This document shows positions 8,047 to 16,222 of a DNA stretch of 64,000 nt, in pieces. Made by a program: the position numbers and the translations under genes. Origin of the DNA: Hungatella sp. UBA4396. Lineage in GTDB: Bacteria > Bacillota > Clostridia > Lachnospirales > Lachnospiraceae. The DNA is taken from contig DGRE01000060.1 of NCBI GenBank assembly GCA_002389905.1, positions 62,001 through 126,000 of the forward strand, read 5' to 3'. Numbering within the stretch: the stretch's first letter is position 1; every line of letters starts with the position of its first letter. The notes under the pieces are model-generated. The model was not told the DNA's origin, did no database searches, and saw nothing but the letters and a program-made list of their open reading frames with translations.

Positions 8047-9777
8047 ATGAAGAAGCTTCTGAAGCATCTGAAAAACTATAAACTGGAAAGCATACTGGGC
8101 CCCCTGTTTAAGCTTTTGGAAGCTGGATTTGAACTGATGGTCCCACTTGTTATGGCCCAGGTCATTGATGTGGGCATCAGGAGAAATGATATTCCTTTTA
8201 TTCTGAAAATGGGAGGCTTATTGGTACTGCTTGGCATCATAGGACTTGTGTGTTCCATTACGGCCCAGTATTTTGCGGCAAAAGCCACGGTCGGGGTTGG
8301 TGCTTCCTTAAGAAATGATTTATTTGCCCATATTAACCGGCTTTCTTACCGGGAAATTGACACCATTGGAACAGCAACTTTGATCACCCGCATAACCAGT
8401 GATGCCAACCAGGTTCAGTCAGGAGTGAACCTATTCCTGCGTTTGTTTCTCCGTTCGCCCTTCGTTGTCTTTGGCGCAATGATTATGGCTTTCACCATCA
8501 ACGCCAGGGCGGCTGTGATATTTGCTGTTGTCATTCCTGCCCTTTCTGCCGTGGTATTTGGAATTATGATCATTAGTATGCCTTTATACAAAAAGGTACA
8601 GAAGCAGCTGGAAGAGGTTCTCTTGGCGGTCAGGGAAAATCTGGCCGGAGTCCGGGTGATCCGTGCATTTAACCGTCAGGATGATGAAATTCAGAGGTTT
8701 GACCAGGAAAACAGCCTTTTAGTAAGGCTGCAGGTTTTTGTGGGGAAGATATCCGCTTTGATGAATCCCATGACTTATGTGATCGTCAATCTGGGGCTTA
8801 TCGTTCTCATTCAAACTGGAGCGGTTCAGGTGGAAAGTGGAATCATCACCCAGGGAGAGGTTGTGGCCCTTGTCAATTACATGTCCCAGATTCTGATAGA
8901 ACTGATCAAGCTGGCAAACTTAATTATTACGGTTTCCAAGGCACTGGCTTGTGCCAACCGGATCAGCGCCGTGATTGATGTGGACCCCGGAATCACTGAG
9001 AGCGTCCACGTATTGACAGAAGAAAAGCCTGAAGCACCCAAGGTGGAGTTTGACCATATGGATTTTACTTATGAAGGAGCCAAGGCTCCGGCTCTTAAGG
9101 GGATTTCCTTCCAGGCCATGAAAGGACAGACTATAGGAATCATAGGCGGAACAGGTTCCGGTAAATCCACTCTGGTGAATTTAATTCCCCGTTTTTATGA
9201 TGCAACGACCGGGTCTGTTAAAGTGGGGGGAAATGATGTGAAGAATTATCCCTTTAAGCAGCTTCGGGAGCAGATCGGTGTGGTTCCTCAAAAGGCGGTG
9301 CTTTTTAAAGGAAGTATTCGGGAAAATATGCGCTGGGGCAAAAAGGATGCCACGGATGAGGAAATGTTCCGCGCCCTTGATATTGCTCAGGCCAGGGATT
9401 TTGTGGAGGAAAAGGGAGAAGGTCTGGAGCTTATGATCCAGGCGGGCGGAAAGAATCTTTCCGGCGGACAGCGGCAAAGGCTGACCATAGCCAGGGCTTT
9501 GGTGAGAAATCCTCAGATACTCATTATGGATGACAGCGCTTCTGCCCTGGATTTTGCCACAGATGCCAGATTGAGAAAGGCCATCAGGGAAAGCACCGAA
9601 GACATGACGGTATTTCTTGTATCACAAAGGGCTTCCACCATTAAGAATGCGGACTCCATTGTAGTTTTGGAAGACGGACAAATGGCGGGGCTTGGAACCC
9701 ACAAAGAGCTTTTTGATTCCTGTGAGGTATACCGGGAAATATGCCTTTCCCAGTTGTCAGAAAAGGAGGCTCAGTAG
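8047..9777 (+). CDS. ABC exporter half-transporter, multidrug type, degenerate ATP site
   Basis: 576 residues: six-helix transmembrane domain (about 1-310) plus nucleotide-binding domain. Walker A GGTGSGKST begins at residue 367, the signature LSGGQ is at 471-475, and Walker B ends in D495. The residue after it, normally the catalytic glutamate, is aspartate (D496 in LIMDDSASALD). In heterodimeric exporters such as BmrCD, LmrCD and TM287/288, one subunit carries such a non-hydrolysing site, so this gene and the next very likely make one heterodimer. Its stop is one base before the partner's start. The substrate is unknown. It has an AGCGGAGGAG ribosome site. Confidence 0.93.
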   Translation: MKKLLKHLKNYKLESILGPLFKLLEAGFELMVPLVMAQVIDVGIRRNDIPFILKMGGLLVLLGIIGLVCSITAQYFAAKATVGVGASLRNDLFAHINRLSYREIDTIGTATLITRITSDANQVQSGVNLFLRLFLRSPFVVFGAMIMAFTINARAAVIFAVVIPALSAVVFGIMIISMPLYKKVQKQLEEVLLAVRENLAGVRVIRAFNRQDDEIQRFDQENSLLVRLQVFVGKISALMNPMTYVIVNLGLIVLIQTGAVQVESGIITQGEVVALVNYMSQILIELIKLANLIITVSKALACANRISAVIDVDPGITESVHVLTEEKPEAPKVEFDHMDFTYEGAKAPALKGISFQAMKGQTIGIIGGTGSGKSTLVNLIPRFYDATTGSVKVGGNDVKNYPFKQLREQIGVVPQKAVLFKGSIRENMRWGKKDATDEEMFRALDIAQARDFVEEKGEGLELMIQAGGKNLSGGQRQRLTIARALVRNPQILIMDDSASALDFATDARLRKAIRESTEDMTVFLVSQRASTIKNADSIVVLEDGQMAGLGTHKELFDSCEVYREICLSQLSEKEAQ

Positions 9778-9778
9778 C

Positions 9779-11524
9779 ATGGATATGAAAAAACAAAAAT
9801 CCACGGTAAAGCGAATCCTTGGAGCAATAGGCAGGTACAAATGGGGCGTTCTTGCTTCTTTGGCATGTGCCTTTATTACTGTTCTTCTGTCTCTGTATAT
9901 TCCTATCCTGACCGGCCGCGCCATTGACTGCATCTTGGGGCCGGGAGAGGTGGATTTTACAGGGATGTGGAAAATCCTGGTGAAGATCGGAGTGATCATC
10001 GGGATTACGGCGGCGTCCCAGTGGCTCATGAGCCATATCAACAACCAAATCACCTATCAGGTGGTGAAGGATATCAGAACCCAGGCATTTGACAAGCTGG
10101 AGGTGCTTCCCCTTAAACACATCGATTCCCATAGCCATGGGGATATGATCAGCCGGATTATTGCAGATATTGACCAGTTTTCTGATGGGATATTATTAGG
10201 TTTTACCCAGCTTTTCACCGGGGTTTTAACCATTGTGGGAACGTTGCTTTTTATGTTTTATATCAATCCGGTTATAGCCATTGTGGTGGTTCTTGTGACA
10301 CCTGTGTCCTTATTTGTAGCCAGCTTTGTGGCGAAAAGAACTTACCGCATGTTTCAGAAGCAGTCTCAGGCAAGAGGAGAGATGACCTCTCTTGTGGAAG
10401 AAATGCTGGGAAACCAGAAGGTAGTCCAGGCATTTAGCTATGAAGCGGAGGCACAGGAAAAGTTTGGAAGGATCAATGAGGATCTTCGTATATGGGGACT
10501 GAAGGCCACCTTTTTTTCCTCCATCACAAACCCTGCCACCCGGTTTGTAAACAGTCTGGTTTATGCAAGCGTGGGAATTGCAGGGGCTGTCGGGGCTGTT
10601 CACGGTGTCCTGACTGTGGGCCAGCTTTCTGGATTCTTAAGCTATGCCAACCAGTATACAAAGCCTTTTAATGAGATATCGGGAGTAATCACAGAACTTC
10701 AGAATGCCCTGGCTTCTGCAGCCCGTGTGTTTGAACTGATCGATGAAAAAGCCCAGGTCCCCGATGCGGCCGATGCCAGAATTCTGTCTGATGCAGAGGG
10801 GGAGGTAGTTCTGGAGGATGTGAGCTTTTCCTATGATCCTGAAGTGACGTTAATTGAAAATATGAATCTGAAGGTCCGGCCAGGGCAGAGAGTTGCCATC
10901 GTAGGCCCTACGGGATGCGGAAAGAGTACGGTGATCAACCTTCTCATGCGCTTTTATGATGTGGACTCCGGCAGCATCCAGGTGGAAGGAACCGATATCC
11001 GCCGTATTTCAAGGGAAAGCCTGCGGGCCTCTTATGGTATGGTTTTGCAAGAAACATGGCTGAAATCAGGAACCATCCGGGAAAATATTGCCTATGGAAA
11101 GCCTGATGCTGCGGAAGAAGAAATCATTTTGGCCGCTAAAGGCGCCTATGCCCATAGCTTTATTGAACGTATGCCCAATGGGTATGATACGGTTATATCG
11201 GAGGACGGCGGGAATTTATCCCAGGGACAGAAGCAGCTTTTATGCATTGCCAGGGTTATGCTATGTACCCCTCCTATGCTGATTCTTGACGAAGCCACTT
11301 CTTCCATTGATACCAGAACTGAAATAAGGATACAGAAGGCATTTACAAAAATGATGGAAGGGCGGACCAGCTTTATTGTGGCTCATCGGCTCTCTACCAT
11401 TAAGGAAGCGGATGTGATTCTGGTTATGCGTGACGGGAATATTGTTGAACAGGGGACTCATGAAGGTTTGCTTTTAAAGAATGGGTTTTATGCACAGTTA
11501 TATAACAGCCAGTTTGCTGTTTAA
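9779..11524 (+). CDS. ABC exporter half-transporter, multidrug type, canonical ATP site
   Basis: 581 residues from ATG 9779, which has AGGAGG at 9764-9769; the longer reading frame overlaps the previous gene and is rejected. It has a transmembrane domain followed by an ATPase with Walker A GPTGCGKST (from residue 376), signature LSQGQ and Walker B LILDEATSSID with catalytic E505. It is the active partner of the preceding gene. Its stop is 42 bases from the agrA-like gene with no clear terminator between, so read-through into the quorum-sensing locus is possible. Whether the exporter serves the Agr system is not shown; in Agr systems AgrB itself handles peptide processing. Confidence 0.93.
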   Translation: MDMKKQKSTVKRILGAIGRYKWGVLASLACAFITVLLSLYIPILTGRAIDCILGPGEVDFTGMWKILVKIGVIIGITAASQWLMSHINNQITYQVVKDIRTQAFDKLEVLPLKHIDSHSHGDMISRIIADIDQFSDGILLGFTQLFTGVLTIVGTLLFMFYINPVIAIVVVLVTPVSLFVASFVAKRTYRMFQKQSQARGEMTSLVEEMLGNQKVVQAFSYEAEAQEKFGRINEDLRIWGLKATFFSSITNPATRFVNSLVYASVGIAGAVGAVHGVLTVGQLSGFLSYANQYTKPFNEISGVITELQNALASAARVFELIDEKAQVPDAADARILSDAEGEVVLEDVSFSYDPEVTLIENMNLKVRPGQRVAIVGPTGCGKSTVINLLMRFYDVDSGSIQVEGTDIRRISRESLRASYGMVLQETWLKSGTIRENIAYGKPDAAEEEIILAAKGAYAHSFIERMPNGYDTVISEDGGNLSQGQKQLLCIARVMLCTPPMLILDEATSSIDTRTEIRIQKAFTKMMEGRTSFIVAHRLSTIKEADVILVMRDGNIVEQGTHEGLLLKNGFYAQLYNSQFAV

Positions 11525-11566
11525 AATATACTTACTAAAGATAATGTACAAGAGGGCGGTGGATTT

Positions 11567-12346
11567 ATGTTTGAAGTTGCTGTTTGCGATGATAATGCAC
11601 TAGACAGGAAATCATTAATTGAACGAATTAAAAAGAATATGCCGGAGCCGGAATCTATGAGAATCCATGAATATGACTCCGGCAGGAGTCTGCTGAATTC
11701 CATTAAAGGTATCAGGTTCTCCATTATTTTTCTGGATATTCAAATGGGGGAATTAAACGGGGAGGAAACTGCAATCCGGATTCGTGAGATAGATAATAAT
11801 GTAATTCTGGTGTTTAATACCGGATTTGTAGAACCGTCTCCCCGCAGCTTTGAGGTTCAGCCTTATCGCTATATTATGAAGAATATGGCAGTCAATGTGA
11901 TGGACCGCTATATAAAGGATGCCTTAAGAAGGATGATAGAATTCAGCCAGGCTCCTCTGATGAAAGCCAGTGTGAACAGGGAAATACTGTTTTTGAAGGC
12001 TGATGATATTGTGTACATTGAGAAATATAAGAAAAATACAAGAGTACATATTTCGGAAAATGCTATTAAGATTTACGGAATCAAGGCTGATGACAGCGGC
12101 CAGCTTCCGGATATACGAATTCAGGAAAAGCTGGAATCAATTTATGAAAAATTGATGGTCTATGGATTTGGCTATCCTCATGACAGCTTTTTGATTAATT
12201 TTAAATACCTTATTTACTGTACGGGCAAGGCTGTAAAGTTGAAGGATGTGGATTATGTATTTCCCATTACGCGGAGTAAGGCAGTGGAATTTAATAAACT
12301 GAAGCAGGAGTTTATGCTGTCTAAATACAAGGAAGGCGAATTATAA
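11567..12346 (+). CDS. AgrA-like response regulator with LytTR DNA-binding domain
   Basis: 259 residues. The receiver domain (about 1-125) has acidic pocket D8/D9 (VAVCDDN) and phospho-acceptor D57 in IIFLDIQMG. The second half (about 145-250) is a LytTR domain: KASVNREILFLKADDIVYIEKYKKN, and a C-terminal region with SFLINFKYL. LytTR regulators bind pairs of direct repeats about two helical turns apart, and two such sites occur just downstream (13672 and 14727). The stop overlaps the agrC-like start by one base (TAATG), so the pair is translationally coupled. It is likely activated by the adjacent kinase and by the peptide made from agrD. Confidence 0.9.
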   Translation: MFEVAVCDDNALDRKSLIERIKKNMPEPESMRIHEYDSGRSLLNSIKGIRFSIIFLDIQMGELNGEETAIRIREIDNNVILVFNTGFVEPSPRSFEVQPYRYIMKNMAVNVMDRYIKDALRRMIEFSQAPLMKASVNREILFLKADDIVYIEKYKKNTRVHISENAIKIYGIKADDSGQLPDIRIQEKLESIYEKLMVYGFGYPHDSFLINFKYLIYCTGKAVKLKDVDYVFPITRSKAVEFNKLKQEFMLSKYKEGEL

Positions 12347-13665
12347 TGGAAAATGATTTGTTGTCGATAAGCCGTTTATTCTTTTGTGGAATGGATGTTT
12401 ATATGCTGTATCGTTTTTTCTCTGCAATGTTTGTAAAAAAAATAGAAAAGAAGAAGTACGTTATAATTAATATAGCTATAACAGCTATTATATTTTTTGA
12501 AAACAGTGTAGGAAGTATAGCATTAAATTTTTTTACAATGCCATTATTGTATTATGCATATGTAAGAACGCTGTTTAGTATTTCCAAAAGTAATAGTATG
12601 GCATATACTATCATTTATTTTGCATTTGCAGGAAGTAGAGAACTGTCTTTTGAGCTTTTATATCGTTTTTTGCTGCGTGTTTTACCTGTTTACATTTCGC
12701 CATGGTATGAATCAGGAGGGATATATCTCTTGCTGATTCAATATTCTGCAAGCTTCCTTCTCTTATTGTTTATAGAAAAATATATAAAAAAACTGGAAAT
12801 CGGCGTCCATAATGCTTTTTCATGGTATTTACTTATTGTTCCCATTTTATCATTAATGGTTTCAGTTAGCTTTTTGCATATAGAATTTCCAGAATCCTTA
12901 ATTACTCAAATAGCTATGTGCGGTGGATCGTTTTCGCTTTTCTTTACTAATGTTGTAATTTTCATTATTTTAGCTAGATACACAGATGCAATGAATAAAA
13001 TAAAGTATGCAGAGCTATATAATGTGAAAAGACATATGGAGGAGGAACACTTACAAAATATACTGAAGCTTAACGAAGATTATCAGCGTTATATGCATGA
13101 TATACATACATATTTTAATAGTTTTCGGATGCTTGCAGCAAGCGGAGAGAACAATAAAATAGTTGAAATTATTGATGAACTTAAGGGAGAAATTCAGGAA
13201 AAGACCAGTGGTGTAATATATAGTGGACATCCTGTTCTAAATGCAATTTTATCAGAACGTGTATTAACAGCAAAAGAAAAAGGAATTCAGCTTTCGATTT
13301 TTGTTGAAAAGTTTTTAAAGGTTGATTTTATTTCGGATGCAGATATGATCTCCATGTTTGGTAATCTTCTAGATAATGCACTTGAAGCCGCAGGGAGATG
13401 CAGTCCTGAAAACCGAAAAGTAAATATTAAGATTTTTAAAGGAAATAATTATTTTTTAATATTTTATATAGAAAATAGTTATGCTGTAGCAGTTATGCGG
13501 AAAGGAGAACGTTTCCTATCGACAAAAGCAAATTCAAAGGGTCATGGCTTGGGAATAGGAATAGTAGTGAACCTTGCAGAAAAATATGGAGGAACTTTAA
13601 ACCTAGAAGAAAAGGAAGATTTTTTTATTACAACACTCGCTATTTCGACATGTGCAAGGGAGTAA
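12346..13665 (+). CDS. AgrC-like peptide-sensing histidine kinase (GHKL ATPase)
   Basis: 439 residues. Residues 1-215 contain about six hydrophobic helices, the sensor domain expected for cyclic-peptide receptors. A coiled linker leads to the phospho-acceptor H251 in YMHDIHTYF, then a GHKL ATPase with N-box NLLDNALEAA (from 340) and G-box GHGLGIGIV. It lacks extracellular domains or PAS/HAMP, as in AgrC. The base composition is clearly more AT-rich than the ABC genes before it, suggesting that the locus was acquired or evolves separately. The phosphorylation target is inferred to be the upstream LytTR regulator. Confidence 0.9.
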   Translation: MENDLLSISRLFFCGMDVYMLYRFFSAMFVKKIEKKKYVIINIAITAIIFFENSVGSIALNFFTMPLLYYAYVRTLFSISKSNSMAYTIIYFAFAGSRELSFELLYRFLLRVLPVYISPWYESGGIYLLLIQYSASFLLLLFIEKYIKKLEIGVHNAFSWYLLIVPILSLMVSVSFLHIEFPESLITQIAMCGGSFSLFFTNVVIFIILARYTDAMNKIKYAELYNVKRHMEEEHLQNILKLNEDYQRYMHDIHTYFNSFRMLAASGENNKIVEIIDELKGEIQEKTSGVIYSGHPVLNAILSERVLTAKEKGIQLSIFVEKFLKVDFISDADMISMFGNLLDNALEAAGRCSPENRKVNIKIFKGNNYFLIFYIENSYAVAVMRKGERFLSTKANSKGHGLGIGIVVNLAEKYGGTLNLEEKEDFFITTLAISTCARE

Positions 13666-13671
13666 AGTGCA

Positions 13672-13738
13672 AATTTTGGAAGTTGAAGTGTATAATTTTG
13701 GCACTTGTGTTGAAATTTGTCTAATTTAAGTGTATGAT
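13672..13738 (+). promoter_or_regulatory. agrDB promoter with paired LytTR (AgrA) repeats
   Basis: AATTTTGG occurs at 13672-13679 and again at 13694-13701, exactly 22 bp apart. It is followed by ACTTGTG, a -35 TTGAAA (13710-13715), a 17-bp spacer and a -10 TATGAT (13733-13738). The same arrangement recurs at 14727. Two direct repeats about two helical turns apart, upstream of the -35, are the known layout for LytTR activators such as AgrA, so this is inferred to be the autoinduced promoter of agrD-agrB. Confidence 0.8.
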
Positions 13739-13761
13739 GTAAAAAAAAGGAGGATATACAT

Positions 13762-13923
13762 ATGAAACAATTATTAAATAGGTTAAGAGCAAAAGTATCC
13801 ATGGTAAAGGTTATGAACGCCTGTGCATTATTAATTGCTGCTTACACCATTAATGTAACTTGTGTTTGGATCCAGCATCAGCCGGAAGTTCCGGAAGAAG
13901 CAAAAATGCTTAGGAAGTTCTAA
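13762..13923 (+). CDS. AgrD-like cyclic lactone autoinducer peptide precursor
   Basis: A 53-residue peptide gene with AGGAGG at 13748-13753. It has the three-part AgrD design: a basic amphipathic N-terminus (MKQLLNRLRAKVSMVKVM), a small hydrophobic stretch leading to the modified core around C34 (NVTCVWIQH), and an acidic, proline-containing tail (QPEVPEEAKMLRKF) that AgrB would cleave off. The ring is predicted to be a thiolactone closing on C34 with four or five following residues (CVWIQ or CVWIQH); the exact ends are inference. Its stop overlaps the agrB start (TAATG). It lies directly behind the repeat-containing promoter. It is too short for many gene finders. Confidence 0.88.
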   Translation: MKQLLNRLRAKVSMVKVMNACALLIAAYTINVTCVWIQHQPEVPEEAKMLRKF

Positions 13924-14537
13924 TGGTTAAATGGTTGTCGCAAAATATTGTTGGCTGGCAGATTCAGAAAAATGTTTTGGATAGCAAGGAACGTGTGTTA
14001 TATCAATATGCATATGAAAGTTTACTTAATCAGGTTATAAACATTTTTTTTGCAGTCATTATAGCGATTGTAATGCATGAACCAATTGCAGTTTTTGTTT
14101 TTCTTGTCAGTTATATTCCTTTGAGGTCCTTTTGTGGTGGACATCATGCAAAGACAAATGGCCGTTGCATGATTATCTCAGCCTTATTAATTATTGCTGT
14201 TTGTATCATCGTAAAATTAATGGAGGGAAGTTCGATTTCCAGTATACTATCACCCGTAAGCTTTGTTGTTACCGGAATATTGATCATTTGGCTTGCGCCA
14301 GTTTCCGCTAAGAATAAGCCTTTGGATGAAAAAGAAACTATCCGATATAGAAAGATGAGTCGATACATATGGTTAATTGAAGCAGTGATTGGCATGATTT
14401 TCTGGTTTTTGAAATCAGATATTAGTTTAATTATTGCAATTAGCCATATCATATTATCTATTGTAATGGTATATGGAGAACTAAAGAACCGTCAAGGAAA
14501 AAATAGCAATGCGCACAAAATTGAAGTCAGACAGTAG
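13923..14537 (+). CDS. AgrB-like membrane peptidase that processes the autoinducer precursor
   Basis: 204 residues with several hydrophobic segments (about 38-65, 82-100, 112-128, 148-165, 170-185). The active-site region LRSFCGGHHAKTNGRC gives H75 and C82, the same seven-residue spacing as catalytic H77/C84 of Staphylococcus AgrB. The family removes the AgrD tail and forms the peptide ring at the membrane. It is coupled to agrD by a one-base overlap. A terminator starts immediately after its stop codon, so agrDB is a separate transcript unit from the downstream operon. Confidence 0.92.
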   Translation: MVKWLSQNIVGWQIQKNVLDSKERVLYQYAYESLLNQVINIFFAVIIAIVMHEPIAVFVFLVSYIPLRSFCGGHHAKTNGRCMIISALLIIAVCIIVKLMEGSSISSILSPVSFVVTGILIIWLAPVSAKNKPLDEKETIRYRKMSRYIWLIEAVIGMIFWFLKSDISLIIAISHIILSIVMVYGELKNRQGKNSNAHKIEVRQ

Positions 14538-14538
14538 G

Positions 14539-14588
14539 GCATCCCTGTGGGAGAGCGGATAAGCTTTTCTCAAGGGGATGCTTTTTAT
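14539..14588 (+). terminator. Terminator of agrDB
   Basis: GCATCCC (14539-14545) pairs with GGGATGC (14575-14581), with inner pairs such as GAGA/TCTC, followed by TTTTTAT. It begins one base after the agrB stop codon. Confidence 0.7.
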
Positions 14589-14726
14589 CTGAAAGACAAA
14601 CTTTTAAATTTCCGGAAATTCGGTGAAAAATATCATTGAGTCTCAGGAAGTTTTTTATTTTATATACCATAGGTTTGAATGGTTTCTCCTATATAGTTTT
14701 AATGAAAGAAACAGGTAGTGGATGTA

Positions 14727-14792
14727 AATTTTGGAACCTAAGATGTACAATTTTGGAACTTGTGTTGAAATTAAATTTGAAAGATGTAGAAT
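14727..14792 (+). promoter_or_regulatory. Second promoter with paired LytTR (AgrA) repeats
   Basis: AATTTTGG at 14727-14734 and 14749-14756, again 22 bp apart, with the same following ACTTGTGTTGAAATT as in the agrDB promoter. The -35 is TTGAAA (14765-14770); the -10 is best read as TAGAAT (14787-14792) with a 16-bp spacer. The distance from the second repeat to the -35 is identical in both promoters (16 bp start to start). It should place the three genes at 14843-16053 under quorum control. The stretch 14589-14716 before it holds nothing I can identify. Confidence 0.78.
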
Positions 14793-14842
14793 GTAATTAT
14801 AGGTATCAGGGGCAAAATTCGGGTGTGAAAGGATGATAAAAA

Positions 14843-15202
14843 GTGAAGAGAAAAAGACAAAATGAGAGTTATTATCAATACAGAGCCACTTGCAATATCC
14901 GCAGAGAAGATGGCTTTGAGGACATCAGGAGTTATGAAATTGACACAGATATTCTTCACGGCAGCCTGCACTTTTGGAATAAATCCCGCTGTCTGAAAGA
15001 TTGCCAGGAAATGCTTGGCACCTTGATATTTCGGGAGGATGACAGGGTTGTAAAATATGGGATATTACGGGAAAATCTGGTTCTCGTACCAAGATTTACC
15101 TATGAGCAAGAAAAAAAGCCTCCTGGAAAGCGCATTGTTCTTCCCAAGCTTCTCCTTGCTATAGAAGCACTGATCATCCTGATTATTCAGAGCAGAATGT
15201 GA
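14843..15202 (+). CDS. Unknown protein, first gene of putative quorum-controlled operon
   Basis: 119 residues from a GTG start with AAAGGATG upstream. I do not recognise the family. The N-terminal ~95 residues are soluble and charged (RREDGFEDIRSYEID, then LIFREDDRVVKYGIL). The end, LPKLLLAIEALIILIIQ, could be a single C-terminal membrane anchor, so a tail-anchored protein facing the cytoplasm is one reading. It is the first gene after the repeat-bearing promoter at 14727, so it is probably expressed when the Agr system is on. No signal peptide. Confidence 0.65.
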   Translation: MKRKRQNESYYQYRATCNIRREDGFEDIRSYEIDTDILHGSLHFWNKSRCLKDCQEMLGTLIFREDDRVVKYGILRENLVLVPRFTYEQEKKPPGKRIVLPKLLLAIEALIILIIQSRM

Positions 15203-15274
15203 ATCAGGTGGAGAAAAAAACACACGACAACAAGGTTACTTAATTTATGAAGCTTATATGAAGCAGGTGAAGGT

Positions 15275-15892
15275 ATGATTAATGATGAAAAGATAATGGG
15301 GTCGGAACGTATTGAAAAGCTCAATCGTTTTACAAGTATTGAAACAGGCATCTATGTGGAAGGCGAATTAGTACAGTTTCAAGAGGTACTGCTGTTTGAT
15401 GATCAAGTTGGAATCATGCTTCCTGTCGGATTTGATGATATGGAACCAGAAGAAGCAAGGAAAAAATATTTTTCTGAGAAGCGTCCAAGTATTATAAAGA
15501 CCAATAGGGAAGGAACAGTGGACTTTTCATTCAATATGATAAACCAGAAGATTGATGCTGAGGACCTGGAGGCTGTCATCAATGATTTTCACCATGTTTT
15601 AAAGCGTTTCCAGCCCATGAGTGTTTGTCTGGAAATAGGTTCTGAGCCTCAGGCTCCCATTCCTTTCGCGTGGCTGGAATTTATAAGCAGTGCCTTGGAT
15701 GAAAACCTGTATAATGTACTTACCATTTATCTTGTCGGAGACAAATTGCTGATGCTTATGTTCAACTGTCCGTTCCAAAGGAGGCTGGACTGGCTCAACT
15801 GCCTGACACAAATCAGAAAGACTGTAGTTTTGTACGGAAAAGGGGAAGTGAAAACCAGAACAGTATATGACAGAGGAAAGGAGATTTGTTGA
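15275..15892 (+). CDS. Unknown cytoplasmic protein, second gene of putative quorum-controlled operon
   Basis: 205 residues with GCAGGTGAAGG before ATG 15275. No signal peptide or membrane segment. It has a strand-rich middle (GIMLPVGFDDMEPEEARKKY, then RPSIIKTNREGTVDFSFNMI) and a C-terminal region CPFQRRLDWLNCLTQIRKTV. It vaguely recalls small DcrB/DUF1795-like folds that act as chaperones in secretion clusters, but I cannot support that beyond impression. Its stop codon overlaps the next gene's start (TGATG), so the two are translationally coupled. Confidence 0.7.
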   Translation: MINDEKIMGSERIEKLNRFTSIETGIYVEGELVQFQEVLLFDDQVGIMLPVGFDDMEPEEARKKYFSEKRPSIIKTNREGTVDFSFNMINQKIDAEDLEAVINDFHHVLKRFQPMSVCLEIGSEPQAPIPFAWLEFISSALDENLYNVLTIYLVGDKLLMLMFNCPFQRRLDWLNCLTQIRKTVVLYGKGEVKTRTVYDRGKEIC

Positions 15893-16053
15893 TGATGAAT
15901 AGAGAAAAAGAAAATAAGTCGTTTCCTGATTTATATGTATATTTTTGTGGAATGCTTACCAAAGGAAAGATGGATGAGCTTTATGGCCAGATGATGGGAG
16001 CAATTCCGGATTTGTCTGACGCAAAAGGAACTATCACTTTGGCGGAGAAATAA
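15892..16053 (+). CDS. Small unknown protein, third gene of putative quorum-controlled operon
   Basis: 53 residues, beginning MMNREKENKSFPDL, with GAAAGGAG upstream and a one-base overlap with the preceding stop. It contains YVYFCGMLTKGKMDELYGQM and ends in SDAKGTITLAEK. There is no signal peptide or double-glycine leader, so it is not obviously a secreted peptide. Coupling to the preceding gene suggests that the two products act together. A hairpin terminator lies about 50 bases downstream. I do not recognise the family. Confidence 0.6.
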   Translation: MMNREKENKSFPDLYVYFCGMLTKGKMDELYGQMMGAIPDLSDAKGTITLAEK

Positions 16054-16101
16054 AGTTTACATAGCACTATAAATGCAAGTTTTTTTATATGTCACTGTTG
16101 A

Positions 16102-16126
16102 GGCTCCGTCTTTTGGCGGAGCCTTT
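16102..16126 (+). terminator. Terminator of the three-gene operon
   Basis: GGCTCCGTC (16102-16110), loop TTTT, GGCGGAGCC (16115-16123) form a nine-pair hairpin with one G-T pair, followed by a short TTT. Confidence 0.6.
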
Positions 16127-16153
16127 AAGTTATTGCCCATGACTTTATTGAAT

Positions 16154-16182
16154 ACGCAAAGTGTGTGAAACACGATAAGCGT
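16154..16182 (+). repeat. Possible left-end hairpin of the IS200/IS605 element
   Basis: ACGC-aaa-GTGT-gtgaa-ACAC-gataa-GCGT is an imperfect hairpin about 40 bases before the transposase gene, the position and form expected for the subterminal structure recognised by Y1 transposases. I could not identify a matching right-end hairpin after 16633. Confidence 0.45.
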
Positions 16183-16222
16183 TCCCATTGCATTAGATTT
16201 AATGGTGTGATATAATACATAT

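Noticed and set aside
14636..14836. 66-codon frame between agrB and the next operon
   Set aside because: It runs through the AATTTTGG repeats and the -35/-10 of the second promoter; no ribosome site.
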